From JBDLRH01 sp039800165 (GTDB taxonomy: Bacteria; Pseudomonadota; Gammaproteobacteria; Burkholderiales; Burkholderiaceae_C), in assembly GCA_039800165.1 (NCBI GenBank), contig JBDLRH010000052.1, positions 1 to 8,349 of the forward strand: a DNA stretch of 8,349 nucleotides, written 5' to 3'. The notes under the pieces were generated by a model. That model searched no databases and had not been told where the DNA came from. It saw only the letters and a list, made by a program, of their open reading frames with translations. Position 1 is the first letter of the stretch. Each line of letters begins with the position of its first letter. The position numbers and the translations under genes were made by a program. Positions 1-8,080 of this stretch are shown here, piece by piece.

Positions 1-21
1 AGTAAGGGTTCGAGTTCGCGC

Positions 22-97
22 AGGGGTATAGCTCAATTGGCAGAGCGTCGGTCTCCAAAACCGAAGGTTGGGGGTTCGATTCCCTCTGCCCCTGCCA
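22..97 (+). tRNA. tRNA-Trp (anticodon CCA)
   Basis: This is a complete 76-base tRNA that decodes UGG and supplies tryptophan to the ribosome. The 7-bp acceptor stem is AGGGGTA (22-28) with TGCCCCT (87-93), including one G-T wobble. The anticodon arm is TCGGT/ACCGA (48-52 and 60-64) around the loop CTCCAAA, with anticodon CCA at 55-57. The T arm is GGGGG/CCCTC (70-74 and 82-86) around TTCGATT. The discriminator base is G94, as in bacterial tRNA-Trp, and the 3' CCA is encoded at 95-97. A tRNA-Trp directly before secE is a common arrangement in betaproteobacteria, where tuf usually lies upstream; only 21 bases precede the tRNA here, so that gene is not visible. Confidence 0.97.
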
Positions 98-111
98 CCT
101 GATCCCAGGTG
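96..111 (+). other. Hairpin in the tRNA-Trp 3' trailer, overlapping the CCA end
   Basis: CACCTG (96-101) and CAGGTG (106-111) form a perfect 6-bp stem around the loop ATCC. The stem uses the last two bases of the encoded CCA. No T run follows, so it does not look like an intrinsic terminator. It may affect 3' end processing of the tRNA precursor; that role is inferred from position only. Confidence 0.5.
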
Positions 112-156
112 ACCACTGCGCGAATCCGGACACACGCAAGACCCGAAACAAACCGC

Positions 157-174
157 GCCGCAGCATGCTGCGGC
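157..174 (+). repeat. 18-bp perfect palindrome between tRNA-Trp and secE
   Basis: GCCGCAGCATGCTGCGGC is its own reverse complement over 18 bases. As RNA it would form a 7-bp stem with a CATG loop; as DNA it could be a dimeric protein site. No T run follows. Nothing in the sequence identifies a binding protein. Confidence 0.6.
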
Positions 175-188
175 CATGAACCAACAGG

Positions 189-211
189 ACCCGCCGCAGC
201 CCGGCGGGTTT
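189..211 (+). terminator. Terminator-like hairpin upstream of secE
   Basis: ACCCGCCG (189-196) pairs perfectly with CGGCGGGT (202-209) around the 5-base loop CAGCC, giving an 8-bp GC-rich stem that ends in TTT (209-211). The T run is only three bases long, so termination would be weak. It could end part of the tRNA-Trp transcript or attenuate reading into secE. The same T bases open the next hairpin (209-234), which may weaken it as a terminator. Confidence 0.4.
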
Positions 212-234
212 GGCGCCTTCAAAGGCAGGCCAAA
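209..234 (+). other. Second hairpin abutting the pre-secE terminator-like stem
   Basis: TTTGGC (209-214) pairs with GCCAAA (229-234), and GCCT (215-218) pairs with AGGC (223-226) around the loop TCAA. That makes a 10-bp stem with a two-base AG bulge on the 3' side. It shares only T209 with the upstream stem, so the two could stack end to end, or the second could take up the T run that the first would need to terminate. Confidence 0.45.
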
Positions 235-257
235 AAAGCATCAGGAACCCGCCACCC

Positions 258-641
258 ATGGCCACTTCGCAAGTTGAAACCGTGATGTCCGCAGGCGACA
301 AGGCCAAGCTGGCCCTGTCGGTGGGCCTGGTCGTCGCTGCGCTGGCCGGCTTCTACCTGCTGGGCAAGCAGGGCGCGCTGGTGCAGTGGGGTGCGCTGCT
401 GGCTGGCTTCGTGGCGGCGGTGGCGGTGTTCTTCGTGTCTGAACCCGGCCGCCAGCTGATCGCCTTCGGGCGCGACGCCTGGCGCGAGACCCGCAAGGTG
501 GTCTGGCCGACCCGCAAGGAGTCGGGCCAGATGACGCTGTACGTGTTTGCCTTCGTCGTCGTGATGGCCCTGTTCCTGTGGCTGACCGACAAGACCCTCG
601 AATGGGTGCTGTACGACCTCGTGTTGGGCTGGAAGAAATAA
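258..641 (+). CDS. secE: Preprotein translocase subunit SecE
   Basis: SecE is the inner-membrane subunit that clamps and stabilises SecY in the SecYEG channel, through which SecA pushes unfolded secretory proteins and into which ribosomes insert membrane proteins. The 127-residue product equals the E. coli length and has three predicted membrane segments (about 16-36, 41-61 and 94-121). The conserved cytoplasmic amphipathic motif ETRKVVWPTRKES (77-89) lies just before the third segment, the essential part of the family. I chose the ATG at 258 because an AGGAA (243-247) lies 10 bases upstream. An in-frame TTG at 210 would add 16 residues, but it has no ribosome site and sits inside the hairpins. 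The stop codon directly abuts the nusG start. Confidence 0.95.
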   Translation: MATSQVETVMSAGDKAKLALSVGLVVAALAGFYLLGKQGALVQWGALLAGFVAAVAVFFVSEPGRQLIAFGRDAWRETRKVVWPTRKESGQMTLYVFAFVVVMALFLWLTDKTLEWVLYDLVLGWKK

Positions 642-1223
642 ATGAGCCAAGCTGAAACCACCGTCGGCACCGCCACCGCAGCGTCGAACCCCGACCTGCG
701 CTGGTATGTGGTGCACGCCTACTCCGGCATGGAGAAGGCCGTGGAGCGCAACATCACCGAGCGCATCAACCGCGCCGGGATGCAGCACAAGTTCGGCCGC
801 ATCCTGGTGCCCACCGAAGAGGTGGTCGAGCTCAAGAACGGCCAGAAGCGCACCACCGAGCGCCGCTTCTTCCCGGGCTACGTGCTCGTCGAGATGGTGA
901 TGGACGACGAGACCTGGCACCTGGTCAAGCACACCAGCAAGGTCACCGGCTTCGTTGGCGGCGCCAAGAACCGCCCGGCCCCGATCTCCGAGGACGATGT
1001 CCAGAAGATCGTGAGCCAGATGCAGGAAGGCAGCGAGAAGCCGCGCCACAAGGTCGAGTTCGTGGTGGGCGAGTACGTGCGCGTCAAGGACGGCCCGTTC
1101 ACCGACTTCAACGGCACGGTCGAGGAAGTCAACTACGAGAAGAGCAAGGTCCGCGTGTCGGTCACCATCTTCGGCCGCGCCACGCCGGTCGAACTGGAGT
1201 TCAGCCAGGTCGAGAAGACCTGA
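642..1223 (+). CDS. nusG: Transcription termination/antitermination factor NusG
   Basis: NusG binds the beta' clamp of RNA polymerase, suppresses pausing, and through its C-terminal domain contacts Rho or ribosomal protein S10, so it couples transcription to termination or translation. The 193-residue protein shows the expected order: a 19-residue variable leader, the NGN domain (about 20-127, starting RWYVVHAYSG and including RRFFPGYVLVEM at 74-85), a short linker, and the KOW domain (about 141-190, with GEYVRVKDGPFTDFNGTVEE). Its ATG follows the secE TAA with no intervening base (TAAATG). A GGAAGAA (631-637) at the end of secE can act as the ribosome site, so the two are probably translationally coupled, as expected for the conserved secE-nusG operon. 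Confidence 0.98.
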   Translation: MSQAETTVGTATAASNPDLRWYVVHAYSGMEKAVERNITERINRAGMQHKFGRILVPTEEVVELKNGQKRTTERRFFPGYVLVEMVMDDETWHLVKHTSKVTGFVGGAKNRPAPISEDDVQKIVSQMQEGSEKPRHKVEFVVGEYVRVKDGPFTDFNGTVEEVNYEKSKVRVSVTIFGRATPVELEFSQVEKT

Positions 1224-1241
1224 GCGGCCACTGAAATTTCG

Positions 1242-1274
1242 GGATGGCGCGCTTCACGGCTCGGCGCACCATCC
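1242..1274 (+). other. Inverted repeat just after nusG
   Basis: GGATGG (1242-1247) pairs with CCATCC (1269-1274) and GCG (1249-1251) with CGC (1265-1267), with one C-A mismatch between the blocks and a 13-base loop. No T run follows, so it is not a clear intrinsic terminator. It may protect the 3' end of the secE-nusG message or form part of the leader of rplK; the sequence does not decide between these. Confidence 0.45.
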
Positions 1275-1292
1275 GTCAACCCAGAGCTGCAA

Positions 1293-1342
1293 CCCCGGGG
1301 AGCCGAGGCGCGATGCGCCAAGGCGCTAGAACCCGCAAGGAG
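1293..1342 (+). promoter_or_regulatory. Candidate L1-binding leader of the rplK-rplA message
   Basis: In E. coli, ribosomal protein L1 represses its own operon by binding a structure in the rplK leader that imitates its site on 23S rRNA: two short helices joined by an asymmetric loop. Here GGG (1297-1299) can pair with CCC (1332-1334). AGC (1301-1303) can pair with GCT (1325-1327), leaving AGAA (1328-1331) unpaired on the 3' side. GGCGC/GCGCC (1307-1311 and 1315-1319) forms an inner hairpin with loop GAT. The fold ends just before the ribosome site AAGGAG (1337-1342), which lies 6 bases from the rplK ATG. The position and the purine-rich 3' loop agree with the known motif. The fold was drawn by hand, so the assignment is tentative. 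Confidence 0.45.
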
Positions 1343-1348
1343 TGAAAC

Positions 1349-1780
1349 ATGGCGAAGAAAATCGTCGGCTTCATCAAGCTGCAAGTGCCAGCTGGAAAAG
1401 CCAATCCGTCGCCGCCGATCGGCCCGGCACTGGGCCAGCGCGGCCTGAACATCATGGAGTTCTGCAAGGCGTTCAACGCGCAGACCCAGGGTGTGGAGCC
1501 CGGACTGCCGCTGCCGGTGGTGATCACCGCATTCGCGGACAAGTCGTTCACCTTCATCATCAAGACGCCGCCGGCGACCACCTTGATCAAGAAGGCGATC
1601 AAGCTCGACAAGGGCTCGAGCAAGCCGCACACCGACAAGGTGGGCAAGATCACCCGGGCCCAGCTCGAGGAGATCGCCAAGACCAAGATGAAGGACATGA
1701 CCGCGGCCGATCTGGACGCGGCAGTCCGCACCATTGCCGGCTCGGCCCGCTCGATGGGCGTGACGGTGGAGGGCGTGTAA
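1349..1780 (+). CDS. rplK: 50S ribosomal protein L11
   Basis: L11 binds the 1070 region of 23S rRNA at the base of the GTPase-associated stalk. It helps elongation and release factors act, supports RelA activation, and is the site of thiostrepton action. The 143-residue protein matches the family length. Its N-terminal domain carries the proline-rich GKANPSPPIGPALGQRGLNI (17-36), the factor- and thiostrepton-facing face. The C-terminal RNA-binding domain (about 72-141) carries KVGKITRAQLEEIA and ends AGSARSMGVTVEG. The start is firm: AAGGAG (1337-1342) sits 6 bases before the ATG. Its stop touches the ATG of rplA, and a GGAGG (1768-1772) inside its last codons serves as the rplA ribosome site. 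Confidence 0.98.
   Translation: MAKKIVGFIKLQVPAGKANPSPPIGPALGQRGLNIMEFCKAFNAQTQGVEPGLPLPVVITAFADKSFTFIIKTPPATTLIKKAIKLDKGSSKPHTDKVGKITRAQLEEIAKTKMKDMTAADLDAAVRTIAGSARSMGVTVEGV
1768..1772 (+). promoter_or_regulatory. rplA ribosome-binding site inside the end of rplK
   Basis: GGAGG lies 8 bases before the rplA ATG and within the rplK reading frame. Ribosomes finishing rplK would arrive at it directly, which fits translational coupling of the two genes and shared L1 control from the single leader upstream of rplK. Confidence 0.8.
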
Positions 1781-2476
1781 ATGACCAAGCTGACCAAAAA
1801 AGCCAAGGCCCAGCAGGGCAAGGTCGACAGCAACAAGCTGTACCCGCTGACCGACGCACTCGCGATCGTCAAGGAATGCGCCACGGCCAAGTTCGATGAG
1901 TCCATCGACGTGGCGGTGCAGCTCGGCATCGATGCCAAGAAATCCGACCAGGTCGTTCGCGGCGCGGTCGTGATGCCCAACGGCACCGGCAAGACCAAGC
2001 GCGTGGCGGTGTTCGCCCAGGGCGCCAAGGCCGAAGAGGCCAAGGCCGCCGGCGCCGACGTGGTCGGCATGGACGACCTCGCAGCCCAGGTCAAGGCCGG
2101 CAACATGCCGTTTGACGTGGTGATCGCCGCCCCCGACGCGATGCGCGTGGTCGGCACGCTGGGTCAGATCCTCGGCCCGCGCGGCCTGATGCCGAACCCC
2201 AAGGTCGGCACGGTGACGCCCGATGTGGCCACCGCGGTGAAGAACGCCAAGGCAGGCCAGGTGCAGTTCCGCGTCGACAAGGCCGGCATCGTGCACGCCA
2301 CGATCGGCCGCCGCTCGTTCGACGCCGACAAGCTCAAGGGCAACCTGGTGGCCCTGGTGGATGCGCTGAACAAGGCCAAGCCGGCCTCGAGCAAGGGCAT
2401 CTACCTGCGCAAGCTGGCTGTCTCGTCGACCATGGGTGTGGGCGTCCGCGTGGACACCCAGTCCCTGTCGGCCTGA
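1781..2476 (+). CDS. rplA: 50S ribosomal protein L1
   Basis: L1 forms the mobile L1 stalk at the E site, where it helps deacylated tRNA leave. In E. coli it is also the translational repressor of the rplK-rplA message. The 231-residue protein has the family length and its landmarks: VVRGAVVMPNGTGKTKRVAVF (58-78, domain I), the GADVVGMDDL and FDVVIAAPDAM stretch of the Rossmann-like domain II, and the signature ILGPRGLMPNPKVGTV (130-145). The terminal part returns to domain I with KGIYLRKLAVSSTMGVGVRV. The ATG follows the rplK stop with no gap. A long imperfect hairpin begins 10 bases after its stop codon. Confidence 0.98.
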   Translation: MTKLTKKAKAQQGKVDSNKLYPLTDALAIVKECATAKFDESIDVAVQLGIDAKKSDQVVRGAVVMPNGTGKTKRVAVFAQGAKAEEAKAAGADVVGMDDLAAQVKAGNMPFDVVIAAPDAMRVVGTLGQILGPRGLMPNPKVGTVTPDVATAVKNAKAGQVQFRVDKAGIVHATIGRRSFDADKLKGNLVALVDALNKAKPASSKGIYLRKLAVSSTMGVGVRVDTQSLSA

Positions 2477-2486
2477 CACAAGAACA

Positions 2487-2523
2487 TCTGCGCGCGCTGC
2501 TTCACAAGAGCGACGTGCGCAGA
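2487..2523 (+). other. Long imperfect hairpin directly after rplA
   Basis: The arm 2487-2502 pairs with 2508-2523 over 16 positions with one C-A mismatch and three G-T wobbles, around the loop CACAA. The outer nine pairs of the 2488-2522 stem (CTGCGCGCG with CGTGCGCAG) are uninterrupted apart from one wobble. No T run follows. It may stabilise the 3' end of the rplK-rplA message, serve as an endonuclease target, or attenuate transcription; the sequence alone does not tell which. Confidence 0.65.
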
Positions 2524-2526
2524 CAT

Positions 2527-2582
2527 GGTGGGCTGCCGCAGCCCCCGGCTCCAGACGGAGCCAGTGGTTGCGGCAGGCCATC
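2527..2582 (+). other. Nested stem-loop in the rplJ leader, with an alternative pairing
   Basis: The outer arms 2527-2540 and 2569-2582 form 13 pairs with one G-G mismatch, including the perfect block CTGCCGCA/TGCGGCAG. Inside, after a 6 x 6 internal loop, GGCTCC (2547-2552) pairs with GGAGCC (2557-2562) around the loop AGAC. The 5' arm can instead fold locally as GGGCT/AGCCC (2530-2534 and 2540-2544), which excludes most of the outer stem, so two alternative states are possible. Confidence 0.55.
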
Positions 2583-2723
2583 CAAGACCGTTGGCGTGCA
2601 GCGTGCTGCACTTAATCGACGGGCCGGCAGCGCAAGCGGCCATGCCCCGAAGCCAACGCAGATGGCGATCCCGCCGACGATGGAAACAGGTTTCCGTTCC
2701 GGTTGGTCGCTGCAACGATAGGC

Positions 2724-2751
2724 GTGCCGGGTGGCGCAAGCCCGAAGGCAC
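2724..2751 (+). other. GNRA-capped hairpin next to the rplJ ribosome site
   Basis: GTGCC (2724-2728) pairs with GGCAC (2747-2751). After a 4 x 4 internal loop (GGGT opposite CGAA), GGC pairs with GCC around a GCAA tetraloop (2736-2739). The hairpin ends six bases before the ribosome site AAGGAG, so a bound protein or a further fold here could limit ribosome access. Confidence 0.5.
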
Positions 2752-2757
2752 ATTCAG

Positions 2758-2763
2758 AAGGAG
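2758..2763 (+). promoter_or_regulatory. Ribosome-binding site that fixes the TTG start of rplJ
   Basis: AAGGAG lies 6 bases before TTG at 2770. No ATG lies in the rplJ frame at a plausible place for the N terminus, and the family N terminus (SLNRSEK) begins at the next codon, so this site decides in favour of the TTG. Confidence 0.85.
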
Positions 2764-2769
2764 CAGACC

Positions 2770-3270
2770 TTGAGTCTCAATCGCAGTGAGAAGCAAGCCG
2801 TCATCGACGAGGTGACGGGTCTCGCCGCAAACGCTCAGACGCTGGTGATGGCGGAATACCGCGGCATCACGGTCGCTGACATGACGAAACTGCGCAGCGA
2901 AGCTCGCAGCAAGGGCGTGAGCCTCAGCGTGTTGAAGAACACGCTGGCCCGCCGTGCTGTGGCTGGCAGCGCATTCGAAGTGGCAGCCGACCAGATGACC
3001 GGCCCGCTGATCTACGGTTTCTCTGCCGATGCCGTGGCCGCCGCGAAGGTGGTGGCCGACTTCGCGAAGACCAACGACAAGCTGGTCATCCGTGGTGGCG
3101 TCTATGGCGGCAAGACCCTGGACGTCAACGGCGTCAAGCAACTGGCCAACATCCCCTCCAAAGAGGTGCTGCTGTCCCAGCTGTGCGGCTTGCTCAAGTC
3201 GCCGATCTCCCGCACCGCGGTGGTGCTGGGCGCCCTGGCGGCCAAAAAAGGCGAGGCGGCCGCTGCCTGA
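2770..3270 (+). CDS. rplJ: 50S ribosomal protein L10 (TTG start)
   Basis: L10 is the base of the ribosomal stalk: its N-terminal domain binds 23S rRNA beside L11 and its C-terminal helix holds the L7/L12 dimers that recruit translation GTPases. With L7/L12 it also represses its own message in E. coli. From the TTG at 2770 the protein has 166 residues, close to the 165 of E. coli, and begins MSLNRSEKQAVIDEV as the family does. Other landmarks are MAEYRGITVADMTKLR (27-42), SVLKNTLARRAV (53-64) and the alanine-rich C-terminal helix ending KKGEAAAA. A GTG at 2731 in the same frame would add 13 residues unlike the family and lies inside a hairpin, so I rejected it. rplL follows after 45 bases. Confidence 0.96.
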   Translation: MSLNRSEKQAVIDEVTGLAANAQTLVMAEYRGITVADMTKLRSEARSKGVSLSVLKNTLARRAVAGSAFEVAADQMTGPLIYGFSADAVAAAKVVADFAKTNDKLVIRGGVYGGKTLDVNGVKQLANIPSKEVLLSQLCGLLKSPISRTAVVLGALAAKKGEAAAA

Positions 3271-3315
3271 GCGCGCGGCCCCCAACCAACCCAACCATTC
3301 ATCAAGGAAATCATC

Positions 3316-3696
<381 letters not shown>

Positions 3697-3710
3697 TCCG
3701 CTCCGTTCCC

Positions 3711-3745
3711 GAGGCTGGAGTGCCCGACAAGGGTCTCCAGCCTTT
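3711..3745 (+). terminator. Attenuator-like hairpin after rplL
   Basis: AGGCTGGAG (3712-3720) pairs perfectly with CTCCAGCCT (3735-3743); a G-T wobble (3711 with 3744) makes ten pairs. CCC/GGG (3723-3725 and 3731-3733) extends the stem inside. The stem ends in TTT (3743-3745), followed by GGCGC and another TTT, so the T tract is short. E. coli has a partial terminator at this place that lowers rpoBC relative to the ribosomal protein genes, and a leaky terminator is the natural reading here too. Confidence 0.6.
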
Positions 3746-3746
3746 G

Positions 3747-3761
3747 GCGCTTTCAGAGCGC
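3747..3761 (+). other. Small hairpin after the rplL attenuator
   Basis: GCGCT (3747-3751) pairs with AGCGC (3757-3761) around TTCAG. It fills the space between the attenuator-like stem and the long stem that starts at 3761, sharing one base with the latter. Confidence 0.4.
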
Positions 3762-3797
3762 ACCCGCAAAAGCCGCTTCCGGCGGCGTTTGCGAGTG
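3761..3797 (+). other. Long hairpin in the rplL-rpoB spacer (candidate RNase III site)
   Basis: The arms 3761-3776 and 3782-3797 form 14 pairs with two single mismatches (C-A and A-G): CAC/GTG, CGCAAA/TTTGCG and GCCGC/GCGGC, around the loop TTCCG. In E. coli an RNase III cut between rplL and rpoB separates the stalk-protein message from the polymerase message. A long, nearly continuous duplex at the matching place is a reasonable candidate for the same role, but RNase III specificity cannot be read from the sequence. Confidence 0.55.
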
Positions 3798-3822
3798 TCT
3801 TCTGGACCCGACTGCAGAAGAC
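3797..3822 (+). other. Perfect 8-bp hairpin in the rplL-rpoB spacer
   Basis: GTCTTCTG (3797-3804) pairs with CAGAAGAC (3815-3822) around a 10-base loop. It begins on the last base of the preceding long stem, so the two are adjacent and could stack. Confidence 0.55.
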
Positions 3823-3833
3823 GACTTGGTTCG

Positions 3834-3910
3834 GGCGATGTGCAACGCATCGCCGTCCGCCATGGTTGGTAGTGGCCAACCCGCCAAGCATGCCCCCGTC
3901 GCGGGGCGCA
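3834..3910 (+). other. Three further hairpins before rpoB
   Basis: GGCGATG/CATCGCC (3834-3840 and 3848-3854) gives seven pairs around TGCAACG. GGTTGG/CCAACC (3864-3869 and 3876-3881) gives six pairs around TAGTGG. TGC plus CCCCG (3891-3893 and 3894-3898) pairs with CGGGG plus GCA (3902-3906 and 3908-3910) with one bulged C, around TCG. None has a T run. They continue the hairpin series that begins after rplL and ends about 25 bases before the rpoB ribosome site. Confidence 0.45.
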
Positions 3911-3947
3911 CAGTTGCAGGATCTCTCAAGCCCGTGGAGAAGAACTG

Positions 3948-8060
<4,113 letters not shown>

Positions 8061-8080
8061 TCTGAAAAGGAAAGAGTCAC

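Larger units (their letters stand above)
2477..2769 (+). promoter_or_regulatory. Long structured leader of rplJ-rplL (candidate L10 autoregulatory region)
   Basis: These 293 bases between rplA and rplJ hold no credible gene. In E. coli the same place carries a promoter and a leader bound by the L10-(L7/L12)4 complex, which represses rplJ-rplL translation. Foldable elements run through the whole region. They are a long hairpin (2487-2523), a nested stem (2527-2582), a 7-bp long-range stem CGTTGGC/GCCAACG (2589-2595 and 2652-2658), small hairpins at 2664-2675 and 2680-2697, and a hairpin at 2724-2751 close to the ribosome site. The long-range stem encloses hairpins at 2596-2611 (GTGCAG/CTGCAC) and 2622-2641 (GGCCG/CGGCC). 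I could not recognise the kink-turn expected of an L10 site, nor a good promoter. The regulatory role is inferred from position. Confidence 0.55.

Noticed and set aside
210..257. Upstream TTG start for secE, adding 16 residues
   Set aside because: No ribosome site precedes it, it sits inside two hairpins, and the ATG at 258 gives the normal family length.
219..1049. 276-codon minus-strand frame opposite secE-nusG
   Set aside because: Histidine- and leucine-rich shadow of two certain genes, with no ribosome site or domain.
1342..1899. 185-codon plus-strand frame overlapping rplK and rplA
   Set aside because: Off-frame shadow of two certain ribosomal protein genes, rich in Gln, Asp, Arg and Gly.
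2591..2617. TTGGCG followed by TTAATC as a possible promoter for rplJ
   Set aside because: The spacing is only 15 bases, the -10 match is poor, and the elements lie within a perfect hairpin. A promoter in this spacer is plausible from E. coli, but I cannot point to one.
2724..2751. Kink-turn in the hairpin near the rplJ start
   Set aside because: Only the 3' strand has GA; the 5' strand (GGGT) cannot supply the second sheared G-A pair, so it does not fit the motif.
2515..2773. Small plus-strand frames inside the rplJ leader
   Set aside because: They lack a ribosome site, overlap the hairpins and resemble no family; the longest runs into rplJ out of frame. A leader peptide cannot be fully excluded, but nothing supports one.
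3271..3315. Short CCAACC-like repeats between rplJ and rplL
   Set aside because: The repetition is short and imperfect, consistent with a simple C/A-rich unstructured spacer.
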